Shown: positions 1-11,392 of the stretch, piece by piece
Numbering within the stretch: position 1 is the first letter of the stretch
Layout of the letters: every line of letters starts with the position of its first letter
DNA from: Diplocarpon mali
Taxonomy: Eukaryota; Ascomycota; Leotiomycetes; Helotiales; Drepanopezizaceae
Assembly (NCBI GenBank): GCA_024741835.1
Contig: JAENRP010000145.1
Coordinates: forward strand, 19,878 to 62,462
Length of the DNA: 42,585 nucleotides
Direction of reading: 5' to 3'
The notes under the pieces: generated by a model
Seen by the model: only the letters and a program-made list of their open reading frames with translations
Told to the model about the DNA's origin: nothing
Database searches by the model: none
Position numbers and translations under genes: made by a program

Positions 1-578
1 AAGCCTAGTAGTAAGTAAAAAAGCTATCGGATGCGCAATCCTGCTCGGGAAAGCAGGAAAAAAGAAAGAAGAAAACAGCCCACTTTTAATACTCCTCAAC
101 ATTCTCAGCTTCCGGTTATTATTCTGAGTAGATTTCTTCCCTGCAGGAATTTCTGCTGCTCTGGATCTCTCCATACATGCATACACGTACACACACATAA
201 ATAAATATATATATGTATATATACACATATCAAAGCATGCGAAAAAAATGTGAGTATTCAAGAAATGTTATTGTTTATTTATGCCCTTAGCGTTTTACGC
301 AATGGCTGCCTATGATATGATGTAGATAGATAGATAGATAGATATTTTGCTTTGGGTTTGAAAAGAACGTGAAAGAAAGAAAGAGGTAGGAGACAAGGAC
401 GCGAGACAGAGCATTAGGGAGTTCATCTAAACGAGCCCTATTTCTTAAAGTCTAGTTAGTGATTGAGCCTGAAGAGCCACCTAAAAAGATTAGGGAGGAA
501 AATCAAAAAAGACCTTTCACCGATGGAAGTATGCTCTCAGTGGACAAAATAACAATAAAACTTGAGGAGATTTCGGAT
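1..578. other. gene-free AT-rich flank with simple repeats
   Basis: No coding region is visible. The stretch holds an alternating purine-pyrimidine tract at about 173-233 (runs of ACAC and ATAT) and a TAGA tetranucleotide run of about five units at 323-342. Otherwise it looks like ordinary non-coding sequence next to a Pol III gene. Confidence 0.6.
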
Positions 579-672
579 TCCGGAACGGGGAATTGAACCC
601 CGGTCTCCTGCGTTCTCTCGCTTCAGATGACGAGATGAGAGGCAGAAATGCTAGCCACTACACCATTCCGGA
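579..672 (-). tRNA. tRNA-Glu (anticodon CTC) with a 23-nt intron
   Basis: Read on the minus strand, this 94-nt segment folds as a tRNA. The acceptor arms TCCGGAA and TTCCGGA pair fully, a D stem GTGT pairs with GCAT, and the T arm is CGGGG-TTCAATT-CCCCG. The anticodon stem TCTGC pairs with GCAGG. The loop reads C-T-CTC-A, so the anticodon is CTC (Glu). A 23-nt insert starts directly after position 37, which is the canonical place for a nuclear tRNA intron. The mature tRNA would be 71 nt. A T-rich stretch follows on the minus strand (TTTTATTGTT near 551-560), suitable for Pol III termination. It is the only tRNA I found. Confidence 0.93.
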
Positions 673-1133
673 GATCTTGCTACGTGCTTTCGCAGAATGA
701 TATATCAAATAAATAATAAAGGAGCACGGGCCGAAGGGAATTCATAAGGGAATGGGCATCACCATTGGTATCGGCTAATTTTCGGTAGCGGATGTGGTTA
801 TATGAAAGCCCCTGAAATAAAGATTTTTGCTTACTCGAACTCGTCGCAGGCCAAAGTAACACCACATGACCCCACTCACTTTTTTCCAGTGGATTGCATG
901 CAGGTATACTGATTGCATAGACTCTGGCTAGTCAAAAACCCACCTACCGCCAGGAGTCACAGGTCCACATTTGCAGCCTGCAGAAAAAGGGAGCACGAGT
1001 AGCGTGTTTCCAAGGGAGGGAGAACGTGCGTATGCAAGGTTAGATGTGCTTCCATGCAGGCTCTTCAAGGAACATCGGCCTGCGAATAAGCACATTACTA
1101 TGGAAGCGTGGACCATATTGTGGTATAGTAATA
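673..1133. other. gene-free spacer
   Basis: Only short overlapping open frames occur here (61-79 codons, on both strands), with no recognisable domain. The stretch has more G and C than the AT-rich tract that follows. It ends at the TA target site of the first miniature Tc1 element. Confidence 0.5.
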
Positions 1134-1425
1134 CTTCGTACATATTGAAAATAATGTTAGTTTTTCGTCTATGCGCACTACGCAGTGATTCTAAAGGGTT
1201 CGGTTTATAAGGTACCTATACAAGGGGTATATCCAATGATAAATGAATATTGATTCGCTGCTTTTAGTATTTAAAGATCAAGAGATTCAATATAGAGCTT
1301 ACATTTAGTATACCTATTTTAAAGATAATACTAAAGGAATTATATAAAGTAGCATTGCCAAGTATATAGCATTTATAGGTCTACGCATAGACGAGAAACT
1401 AACATCAATTACCCTTGGTACAAAG
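1134..1425 (+). mobile_element. MITE A: 292-bp miniature Tc1 derivative
   Basis: The element is flanked by TA dinucleotides (1132-1133 and 1426-1427). It starts CTTCGTAC and ends GTACAAAG. The inverted termini also share a subterminal block, AATAATGTTAGTTTTTCG on the left against the complement of CGAGAAACTAACATCAATT on the right. The right half carries the sequence found at the 3' end of the complete Tc1 element at 14,779-16,059 (AAGTAGCATTGCCAAG). It is therefore an internally deleted, non-autonomous copy. It is closest to MITE D (12,034-12,323), which lies in the opposite orientation. Confidence 0.85.
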
Positions 1426-1559
1426 TATACATTATAGAATAAGTTTTTCTTAGAAAAGCTGCTGGACAGATTTGACGCTGAAAGGAACTTAGTCACGACT
1501 CTAGCACAGGTCTATTGTTTATCTGTGTATAGTATATATCAGTAAACCTCCTCGATCAT

Positions 1560-1800
1560 TGGTTAGCGTTCTACTAAGCTTGCGTTGGGAAGAGAAGATA
1601 AAGATGGGGCACCTTCTAAGAACATACTGACCCAAGACTTAAAGGGGATGACTGTTGACTAAGGCATAAGTTAGACTTTTATTTAAAGAATTAAGAGCCA
1701 CGGGTATAATGTACCAAATAGTGAATCGCAAGGTGTTTTTCACAGTAGTTTTCTCCTTGTCCCTAATCCGACTCTAGCGTTTCTTACCTATGCTATATAG
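1560..1800 (-). repeat. partial copy of the approximately 500-bp repeat family R
   Basis: This segment resembles the reverse complement of 18,785-18,980. Shared blocks include a GACTAAGG core, an ACTCTTATTTAAG-like stretch, GTTTTCTCCTTG and ATCCGACT. The copy is diverged and truncated, as expected for a RIP-mutated repeat. The left boundary is uncertain. Confidence 0.55.
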
Positions 1801-4477
1801 TTTAGAATTAATATAGAATATTTAAAGGAAAAAGAATTGGCGTAAATAATATGATATGCCCAGTCTTAATTTATTTCCAGGCAGATTGAAAATCATAAGA
1901 GAGTACTGCTAGAGAACAGAAGAACCTATTCTTGTAGTCACGCTTGAGCCTGCATATAGTGAATAATTAAGAAAGAAAAAAGCCTAATGATAATAACCAC
2001 TAATTAGGGACTAGAAGTGGTGTAGAGCAGGGAATATAGGGAAGCGTAGCTAGTCTGTCTCTGCTACTCTTTTTCTCTGTGTTTAATAGCTTCAAATAGA
2101 GTTGTAAAAGGAGGAATAGTAACAACTCTCTTTCATCGTGCTCTCTCCCTCAAATTTTCGCCTTTTGCATCCTTCTCTACTCGTCCAGTCTTTTAAATAT
2201 TCTGCATAAGCCAGATTCTATACCAAGAAGTAGGCAGGTGAAGCAAGGCTTTTGAGAATTACAATCCTTTACGGCCGCGGATATCAGAAGCGTTTTTTAG
2301 CCCTAAAGATCTGCATTTGTATTTAGAATGTAGGCGGCACAAGGTTTAGGATAATGAAAGACCGAGTTCCTCGGGCTCGGAAATACAAGGGCGGTAGCTG
2401 ATGGAGCCTGCACTCCCCTTTCGGGGTAGGCTGCAAATCCACTTATTGCTGAAAGACTAGAACAGCTGTGCAGAGAGTAGATTCTCAAAAAAAATTCAAA
2501 AATAGAGCTTGCTGGACCACTGAAAACTACTTGGTAAATCTGAATACTGAGCTACTTGTGATTTATCTCAAAGCTTTACAGAGCTACAGCAGTCAAGTAT
2601 TGTGCTGTCTTTTGAGTGTTAAACTCTTTTCCTTGTAGAACCACAGTAATAAGAGGATATTGAAAAAAATACCCGCTAATAGACTGCAGACTAGTTAAGA
2701 ATTATTTAATCTTACTAGTTTATACTAATTATCAAAAGAAGTATAAAGTGTAGAGAACAATTGACCAGGGGCCTTCTTGTGGACAGGGGACAGTACTAAA
2801 CCACCATCCCTTTGCAGGTTTCAATACCCACTTTGCAGAATCAGTTAGAAGTACACATTGATCGTAGTACATACGCAGAGTGAGAATCCTGTTTCGGCTT
2901 TCGGAAATGAGTATCGCTCTCACTATCGTTAGCTCTACTGTGTGCTATGGAAGTAGCTAAATCCTCCCTGCGGTGGAAAGCTCTCTCGAGCGGATTTGCA
3001 GCCCACTGGGAAAAGGAGAATAATCGATCGGTTGCGAAGATAGGTCCTAGGAGATATAGATTATAATCTGGTTTAACCCCTATCGACAGAGAGCTTCGAT
3101 TATCGCAAGGAAGAGATTCGCAGTCCTTGTTCTGGCCGTAGGCCAATCTTGGCTCGCTGGATAACAACAGAGTTGGCTGTGACACTGCAGGTTCACAGAA
3201 GGCACCATATACAGGTGTTTGGGTTCTAGCCTCCTGCATTTTTTTTCTTTGATTCAGCTCCGGTTAAGATGCGGTCAATATTTAACCAAGCCTAGGTATA
3301 TAGGATAAGCTGAGTTTAGCTGTTATATTTATAAGGCTGATCTAACTAACCCTATCATAGCTGGATATTTTCACAAACCATTCTCTGATGATTATATCCA
3401 CTCTTTCTTGTCGCTGGCATAGAGTTTATGAATCATAGAACAACTTACTTCAATGGTTTGATGAAGTATTTAAGTTTAATGCACCAGCTACCCTGACACT
3501 GGGATTTTTATTCTAAAATAAACAGTAATATCAGTGCGCATATAAATAATATAGGATATTCGCTACAGAACAGACTCAATAGTACAATAACTGACTGGAT
3601 TCTAGATTTAAGTCTCTATTGTATATAATTTAATAACTTTCACAGATACGAGTATAGAAATTTAATCAGTATCGGAATCGCTGTATAGTGTATATACCGC
3701 ATGTATTACGATGATAGAAATTAGATCAGAAAATCACAGAATTTATGATATGATTACAGTTTCTACAAGTTGATATTTGATTATGTAAAATAAGTTAGCA
3801 AATTGGTAAAATATTGGTTGAAATACTTTTTCACCTACTTTGCTTTTCATTATACCACAACAGTCACTATGCTTATTTCGTATGATCATAATAACAAACT
3901 TGGAGGGAAAAGTGTTTTTGATCAAGGCCATTGTTTTCTTTTCTTGATAAGATAAAAGCAGCCTCAGATTTCTGTTGTTCTTATTCATTTAGTACCCGTT
4001 ATTATCATACTTGTTCAATGGTTAATGTCAGAGTTGCTAGTATATCAGAATGAATAGTGCCTAATAGGACAAGTTGGCAAATATAATAAAAAACTCAAAC
4101 CAATAAGTAGCTCACCTGGTTCAGAAAGAAAATAAATACAATAAATGCTTAGTCTAGATTTTATTCATTTGTTGATCAACTTAGGCGTAGGCATGGGTAT
4201 AGATTGCAAATGGCCTGCACTGAACAAAGACGAATGTGTAATAGTAGCATTCCGAGCAAGATTGGCTAATGGTACATATGGACTTTTGCTCATGTAAACC
4301 TCCAAGGGATAACAAATTTTTAGTATCTTACAACCAGGTTCTTGGGTCCTGCGAGTTGTAATAAATATACATACCATCAACGCCGCAAGCTATGACCATC
4401 CCTTTCTACAAGGGCTCTAAACAAAACGCAGAAAATGACAGCCGCTGTATGGACAAATTACCGCCTAGGTTAACATT
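1801..4477. other. long AT-rich gene-free tract
   Basis: I see no gene. Stops are dense on both strands. Two pockets with more G and C interrupt the tract, at about 2270-2470 and 2740-3240. The second contains a 132-codon open frame on the minus strand (2841-3239) that I cannot relate to any family. These pockets may be remnants of degraded genes. The last few hundred bases are presumably the 3' flank of the RGS-LOV gene. Confidence 0.5.
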
Positions 4478-6877
4478 TTATATCCTTAGAGAATACGGGC
4501 TAGCGCTGCCGTTTGAATCGTGGTTGCTCTGATAGGAGTTGATACTCGAATTGTCGCGGGTGCTTCCAGCACGGCTTCCAGCCCGGTTTCTATCCCCCTT
4601 CAGCACCGCAAAATCTCGCAGCGAGTCGATATCGCCATGGAAGTTTGTAGGGATGGAACGGCCGAACCTCGGGTCGACGGGTGGTGCCGTCTTGAAACGC
4701 TTCGAATGAGATGTTGAAGCCTCATCATCGACGATAACAACCATCCAGACACCAATTGCGCCATTGATTCCGATGAGTGGAGTGCAATGAATCCATCTGT
4801 TCCTCCCCTCGTGATCACTCTTTGAGACCCATTTGACCTTTGCAGTGACGCCTCGACCATCAGCCAGAGCTTTTGTCAACTCCTCACGGACACGGTTGGA
4901 TCCTCCGATCCTGGACATGAAAGGACTCTGCAATATCCCTGGTACACGAAGACTGGGGCTTGCGAATAGAATTGTGAGACTTGGGTAGGGCCGGATGAGT
5001 AAATAATTTTCATATATGCCACTGAGCTGTCCGCTGATTCGAGAGGGTTTGTGGGGGAAGCTGCCACCTTCAGGACTTGGACAGTGTATGAGAAGACGAG
5101 GCTTTGCCCAATTCCCGCCCTTGAAGCTTGTATCTTGCGATTCCTCTTCCACTTCCTTATGCATTTTACCTCCCCACCTTCGGACAGTGTCAAGCTCCTC
5201 GGGGTTGAGCATCGCGCTAAGCTCTCGAAACTCATCTTTTGGAGGAGTATCCTTCGCGACGTGTTCCAGATCATCATTGGGGTCACGAGCTTGATCTTCC
5301 TCAGACTTTGTGATGAGACGACGTAGGGACTCCATATCGGAACATTCCTTGACCAGACCAGATACATCGACCTGGGCGCCAATGAAGTATTTGATGTTAC
5401 CTCGACTGTCGCGAAGTGGGGAGCACATCAACAGGTTCATGAATGGGGAGCCGTCTCGTCGACTGTTGGTTATTATCAGCGCAAGTAGTCACGCACGACG
5501 CACTGCACTCACTAGTTGAGGAAAACTTCGCAGCTCTCAACACCGGCTTTAATCTTTTCCCGCAGCCTTCTAACGCTATGTGGGTTCGTCTTGGGCCCTT
5601 GCAAGAACCGACAATTGCGGCCAAGAACGTAGGACATTCCGTATTGCGTGGTTCTGTGGAATGCTAGTTGACGTTAATATTGGGTTTGGTCAAAACTCCC
5701 AGATGGTATCAACCTACCTTCAGATGCAAACACAATCGGGTTGTCTGGCCTCGAGGCATCTGTCAGGCAGAAAACTTCTGCCAGCCCTTCGGACTGATCT
5801 ATGAGACTTGCCGGTAGGGTTCCCGTAACTCTCCTCTGAATGGACAAGCTGACCGTCTGGGTGTATATATGTGTAATATACGCGGGGAGATCTTCTCGAA
5901 CAAGGGTAGCAAAAGCTTGCTCGGCTTTATCCTCCAGTCCAGCGTTGATGGTCTTCAAGGCAGTGGTAGCTGTGAACTCGAATCCAGGAATTGGCTCTAG
6001 AGCTTCGGCGATTGCATTAGAATAGCTTATAGCCTTTAACGCCTTGGTAGCATCGAGGTAGTAGACCAACATAGGAATAGACGCCTGTCTGTGCGAGCTC
6101 AAGAATGACGTAAACCGAAGAAGTAGCGTTGGATCGTTGAAGATGGTTTGCAGGTGCTCGGTGGAGAATAGCTGCTCGGATCTCGCCTCCAGAGAGTATT
6201 GCTTTAGCCCTTCGGGGGCTGTTCCAACCAGGTCGAAAGAGCCCGGGTCCAAGTCCTCCTCGTCTAATGGCTCCAATTGGTCATTCTCGTCTCCGCCTTT
6301 CTGCTGAAGTGCGGGGAGGGATGTCGCACTCGTGTGATTTGAGGATCTGTCAGAGAGGGAGTGGGAACGCGCTGCTGAGCCATCGGTGGTTGGAGACGAA
6401 AGCACCTGCACAGCACTACCATAGCGATTGAATCTGGTGCCGAAATCTGCTTTACTTTCCGACCTGGATCCTGGGCGCTCAGCAAAATCTAGTCGGTTCG
6501 GCAATCCTTCGATATGTGCCTGTTCATGCGATCGCTGTTCCGCTTCGTACGAAGCTCCGAAGTCAAGTTCACCGAAGTCTGTTACCTTACTGCTGGGTTT
6601 GTAAATATGAAGCTTTCGAGCAGGAGAACAATGCGTGAACTCACGTGGATACTTGTGGCGCGTGCAATGAAGACGATGATGGGGGTCTTATCAAAGCGTC
6701 GAGCTCTCGAGTATGTGGAGGATATGGGGGTTTCTTGGCCAGCTCGAGGGAAGTTTTCCTGGATGCGGGTCTTGGAGGTCTGTAGAAAGGGATGTCTTGG
6801 ACATCGGCGCCGAAGACTGATTCATGATCATCGCTGTTGGGAATGGGCGAGAGTCGTCGAGGGGTGTGAAAGTTCAT
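4478..6877 (-). CDS. RGS-LOV photoreceptor (BcLOV4-type)
   Basis: Predicted 747-residue protein from four exons: 6645-6877, 5718-6592, 5513-5663 and 4478-5462. The three introns are 50-54 bp, all GT-AG, and keep the frame. Residues about 1-205 are low-complexity. Residues 216-330 resemble an RGS domain (SEQLFSTEHLQTIFNDPTLL, then PMLVYYLDATKALKAI). Residues 345-455 form a LOV domain with GRNCRFLQGP, where Cys387 is the expected flavin-adduct cysteine, and FIGAQVDV, where Gln450 is the conserved flavin-contacting glutamine. A second PAS-like module lies near 570-670, and the tail is Ser/Asn-rich. In characterised fungal RGS-LOV proteins, blue light drives binding to anionic membrane phospholipids; the RGS part is thought to act on G-alpha. 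Start: first ATG with an open exon; an upstream ATG at 6892 meets a stop at once. The gene sits alone between AT-rich tracts. Confidence 0.9.
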
Positions 6878-7654
6878 GTCTCCGGAGACATTCAGCGGCG
6901 GGGGAAACTAGACACCGTAAGTCCTGTGAACAGAATCCGCCATGGAATTCAGATGCAGTGCGAGGAATAGTGCGATGTTCAATGTGCCCCGAGAGCCAGT
7001 GAAGCTTTTATACCACGCCGAGACGGATACTGGGGAACTGGAACTGGGACCGGGACTGGGGTTAGGAGACCTAGGCTGGACCCACATAGGACGATGAAAT
7101 GAGTCGTAGGGTTTGTAGGGTACAGTACCGAGTATTGGTACGATCAGCGAGAGGGAGAGAGATCAAAAATGAGGAGAGGAATCGTGTCGACGAGAGGAAA
7201 GATTGTGAGTAGTAATGGGGGGCGGGAGGGGGAAAACGCAGACAGTAGAGGAGTCGAATACGCACCAGAGAATATCCCTGGCCCTGTCCCATCCTAGCTC
7301 CAGCTCCCTTGCCTGACATTGACATTGACATCGACATCGACAGCCTCCGCACATTCGAGAGTCGGGATTCAAAATTCGAAACCCTGTCCCCTGCTCTGCT
7401 CCAGTGCTTTGTCCCGTCGTCTGGCTGCCGGAGTTTCGAATCGACGTGGCGCAGGCCAGCCGGGGCAATCGGATTGTGGCCGTCGGGCCGGAGATCCTCT
7501 GGGGCTTTTTTATCTGATGCGGGTGTGGGATGGTGGGAGAGGGACAAAGGAACAGACTTCAATCGAGGCACGCGCCCGCCTGCACTCCGCCCTTACGCCA
7601 CCCCCCGTGATTCATCTGCCTTGACAACTACTCAATTTTTCGGAAGGAAAAAAG
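6878..7654. promoter_or_regulatory. probable promoter and 5' leader of the RGS-LOV gene
   Basis: This non-coding region upstream of the photoreceptor start has markedly higher GC than the flanks. It contains a degenerate hexanucleotide run of GACATT/GACATC units at 7315-7342, and purine-rich stretches at about 7150-7250. The open frames here are unlike any family I know. I see no clear TATA box or identifiable light-responsive element, so the regulatory role is inferred from position. Confidence 0.45.
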
Positions 7655-9868
7655 AAGGGGGGAAAGGAAAAACTCCGGAGGACGAAGACTCAACACCTGA
7701 ACGCGGTATCCCCTACGAACCTGCAAACTCCTTTTACGATAATAAGTCAATTGTATAGTTATGCTCTGTTAGAGGAAAGTCTATAAAGCTGAGATTGAGT
7801 TACGATAATCTTCAGAAATTTTTTAAACAAGGCTATAACCGCCTTTATAGAGTTCTTTACTATTGATCTACCACTGATACCCTTTCTATAATAATACTTG
7901 TGATATAGTAATAGGAAGAGAATCAGGAAAAGAAGGACGAAATAAGATACAATAGCTATAGAGCGCCTAGTTAGATTCAATATTTGCTATTTAATAAGCT
8001 TGAATTAAAGACGCCAGTTTCCAAAGTACAAACCTCTTCTAACTCTTTTGAAATATCCGACTCTTCGGAACCTACCATTATCTTTCTGATTTATAAATCA
8101 GTATAGCTCACTATTTAGAGAGCTATTCATTTGATTGAGCTTGCGGCTTCCTATGCCCTTTGCGATATTCGAAAGCTAGATAGCGGCTATTTGATAGGCT
8201 TACTCTGAATCTTATAGCTATTATAGCTTTATATTATGATTTTAAAACATTACTTCAGCGCTAGGCTGCGACTTTATAAGTGCAAGGATATTCGAAGAAA
8301 GAGCGGCTTAGAGGTATGATTTAAAAATGGATGCTAGACTAGATGGCTTATAAGCTATACTTAGGGGCTTTAATTAACTTTTCCCTACTAAGTAGTATTC
8401 GCAAATGGCTAGATTTTATCTAGCTAGTAAAGGATTATGTTATGAAGGTATAGGACACCCCTTCAGTGCTATTTTAAATATGCTCTATAAGGCTCTGTAC
8501 TATTAATAAAAGCTTGTAAAATAGGAAAAAAAGACAAGGTATACTACCTACGGGATATGTATCTTAGCCTTAGGAAAATAGGAGGTCTTGTAGTGCGAAA
8601 TAGTCTTAGAACTAATATAGTATATTAAATTTTAAGAAATGGGGAAAAATGGGGAAATCCCTCCGCCCTCGCCTATTGTTACATAGTATCACGTACCCAT
8701 AATAGTAGTACCGCCTGAACCCCCTAGCTAGTTCTAGCTATACTGTGTACGGTGTCAGCCCTTCTTCCCACGCTTAGGATTCTACTCTTAAGCTTTACTG
8801 TATGTAAAGTACTTTTACCTAGCTAACTCTAGCCCGTGATCAAATGCTGCCAGAGAAGGCTTAGCGTGCGTCCACTCCAGCAGCGCTCTCTTAGATTTTC
8901 CTCGCGGCAACAGGGGTCAAAATCCACTGATCTGCACATCACGAACAAGTGGAATATAACGACTTGAGCAAGGGGGTAACAAGAAAGCCAAGTCACTAAT
9001 TAAACCTTGAAATCATTGCCAAAAACTATGCTCTAAAGGTGAGTTTGGTTACAGTTCTCATTTACATTTCGCAGTTAATCTAACAAAACTATTCTAAATA
9101 GGCAGCACCAGGGGAGGCATTAGATAGATAATCAGCTAGTGAGAACTGGACTTGTGAGCAGAGTTCTATCTTGAGTCTAACCTCAATCGATTGAATTGTA
9201 AAAGTACGCTCCAAGTGGCTACTCTCCTTGCTAGTAGAAAAATCATCTGTAGGCTTCAACCTACAGTCTCTGCAAGATCGACCAATAAATAATAGGAGTA
9301 AAGCTACTATCGATACGTGACGCACGCCTGGCTAGTCAGGATTGTGACGTCACTGATACTACTTTGTCGCAGGCCGAACAGACACTGTATGAAAGTATAT
9401 GTAACCTTGCGAGCCAACCGGAAATCCACCCTTGCACAATACGCCAAGATAGTGTGTGTTTGGCCTGCGAATGAAGTCGTAAACACTTTAGCTCCCACAG
9501 ATCTTGCTCTGGTCTGCTGTTTATCTGGTACTACCTAGTTGATAATACCTCAGCATAGCAACCACTGAGATCACAGCTGACAGCAGACAGGATGTAGTAA
9601 TGCCTTGGCTCTGATGTAGAAGACGTTGATAATGCGCAGCAAAGGCAGGTAGGCACTGTATTGTCTCAATCGAGTTTCGCGACCTTGGTATTAGTTTAAC
9701 ATCAATTCTCATGGTTTCTAGTGTGAAGAATTACAGCTAGTATATAAAGCAGCATGTTGTTACTGGTACTGATTTATCACTAGATACACCCTCTTATATG
9801 TAGCCCTCTGTAAAGAAGCCTTTAGAATCAACGCACGGACTATCAATGAGGGATTGTTCCTCCATATA
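7655..9868. other. RIP-like degraded island, left part
   Basis: The sequence becomes AT-rich with TA-rich motifs and no usable coding frame. A stretch at 7655-7810 resembles 19,380-19,490, with shared blocks TCAACACCT, GCGGTRTC and a GTCTATARAGCT core. That suggests another decayed copy of the same dispersed sequence. The segment 9400-9490 resembles 41,600-41,680. No gene is supported. Confidence 0.5.
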
Positions 9869-10144
9869 CTTAGTCCATGGCGAAATAATCTGAGGTTTTC
9901 TATCTATGCGCTATACTAGAACTTTCTTTTGTACAGGGGTTTCGACAGGGGGTATTTGAAGTTTAGGAATCAATAATAGTTGAGATAATTAGAGATTTGA
10001 TTAGGGAAATGCCAAATAGATATAGAGCAGTGATTGACGCAAAAGTTGGCTATATAAAATACTAAGGAATTCAATAAAAGTAGCATTGCCAAGAATCTAG
10101 TGTACACAGATAGGGAACCTTAGATTATTACGCCCTGTACGAAG
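9869..10144 (+). mobile_element. MITE B: 276-bp miniature Tc1 derivative
   Basis: Flanked by TA on both sides (9867-9868, 10,145-10,146). It begins CTTAGTCC and ends GTACGAAG. It shares a subterminal AATAATCTGAGGTTTTC block with the right terminus in inverted form. The right half still translates as the last roughly 30 residues of a Tc1 transposase, reading IREMPNRYRAVIDA before a terminal KY-stop, so it derives from internal deletion of a coding element. It is the inverted partner of MITE C, which has exactly the same length. Confidence 0.85.
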
Positions 10145-11116
10145 TACGAAGTTACGAAGTTGTAGCTTCATAGGATATAGTAAATTCTATCTGCATTGAG
10201 GTAAAATAACCCTATTTCTCTGCTGGCCGAGCTTTGGAAAACTGTAAAAGTGAAGCTAAGTGCCAGAGTCAGTCAGAGTCCTCTTTTCCATTCTGCACTA
10301 GTTACGGCGCCTAGACAGTAGATCGCGCGTCTAGATGGGTATCATACGTAATAAAAGGCCGAAGAAAGTGTATTATTGGTGATGCAACGAACATCGGTAA
10401 ATTTTAAAGATAGCAGTAAAACTTCAAAGTCACACTTTTGAATGCATTGAACAAGAATAAGCTCAAAAGTATGAAGTATTGTGATTAATTCTAGGATTGT
10501 GTTACTGGGTAAGTTGGTAGTTTGCAGTGTCGAAGACAAGGGTATGGATGCGCCATATGGTCGATTCCGGCTATACGGTACAGTAGATCCTCATATAAGG
10601 ATCCTCGTCGAAGGACACCTAGCTATTCTAGATCTTTAATTTTCAAGGAGCGCTGATTTTCTCTGATTGATAGGAGCGTTTTCACTAATTAAGATACCAT
10701 TGGGCTCCTAGATACGAACAGGAGTTCTTTTGGCACTCCTTTTCCCCCCGCAGATGCCATACATAGGTCAAAACTCACTGAATAGTAACTTTCAACCGAG
10801 GAGAGTACATCCATACAGTCAAGAGGGAGAGAATACTCCAGAAACTTTTCATTTCGCAAATAGATCAAGAAAACTTTTAAATCCTAATCCACTATTTCCT
10901 ATGCCTCACTTCAAGTCAAAATACCAAAAGCCGAGTAGCTAGAAGATTATCCAGTGCATGATCCACTGTGTACTGGCTGTGAAAATCACAGGGGAAAAAA
11001 ACCAAAGTAGCCTGCTTCTCAAGATTCTGCGCTTTCGGTTACTTCTCTTAACAGTCAGAATCCATACTTTTCAACGGGCTTTTGATCCACTGTCTGCGGA
11101 GAAAGAGGGGATACTA
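10145..11116. other. spacer between the 276-bp MITE pair
   Basis: About 970 bp with no gene. Open frames are short (65-70 codons) and unlike known proteins. Just after MITE B the sequence GTACGAAG is followed by further TACGAAG repeats at 10,144-10,160, a small local duplication of the terminal motif. Confidence 0.5.
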
Positions 11117-11392
11117 CTTCGTACAGGGTGTAATAATCCGAGGTTCCCTGTCTATGCATACTAGATTCTTGGCAATATTGCTTTTATTAAATTCCTTAGT
11201 ATTTTATATAGCCACCTTTTGCGTCAATCACTGCTTTACATCTATTTGGCATTTCCCTAATCAAATCTCTAATTATCTCAACTGTTATTGATTCTTAAGC
11301 TTCAATTACCTCCTATCGAAACCCTTGTATAAAAGAAAGTTCTAGTATAGCGCATAGATAGAAAACCTCAGATTATTTCCCTATGGACTATG
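11117..11392 (-). mobile_element. MITE C: 276-bp miniature Tc1 derivative
   Basis: Flanked by TA (11,115-11,116 and 11,393-11,394). It starts CTTCGTAC and ends GGACTATG. It is the reverse complement of MITE B over its whole length with scattered substitutions, for example a GGCATTTCCCTAATCAAATC block on the plus strand. Both are 276 bp, so they descend from the same deleted progenitor. Confidence 0.85.

Noticed and set aside
2841..3239. 132-codon minus-strand frame as a gene
   Set aside because: No family resemblance, and it is isolated in an AT-rich non-coding tract; kept only as a possible relic.
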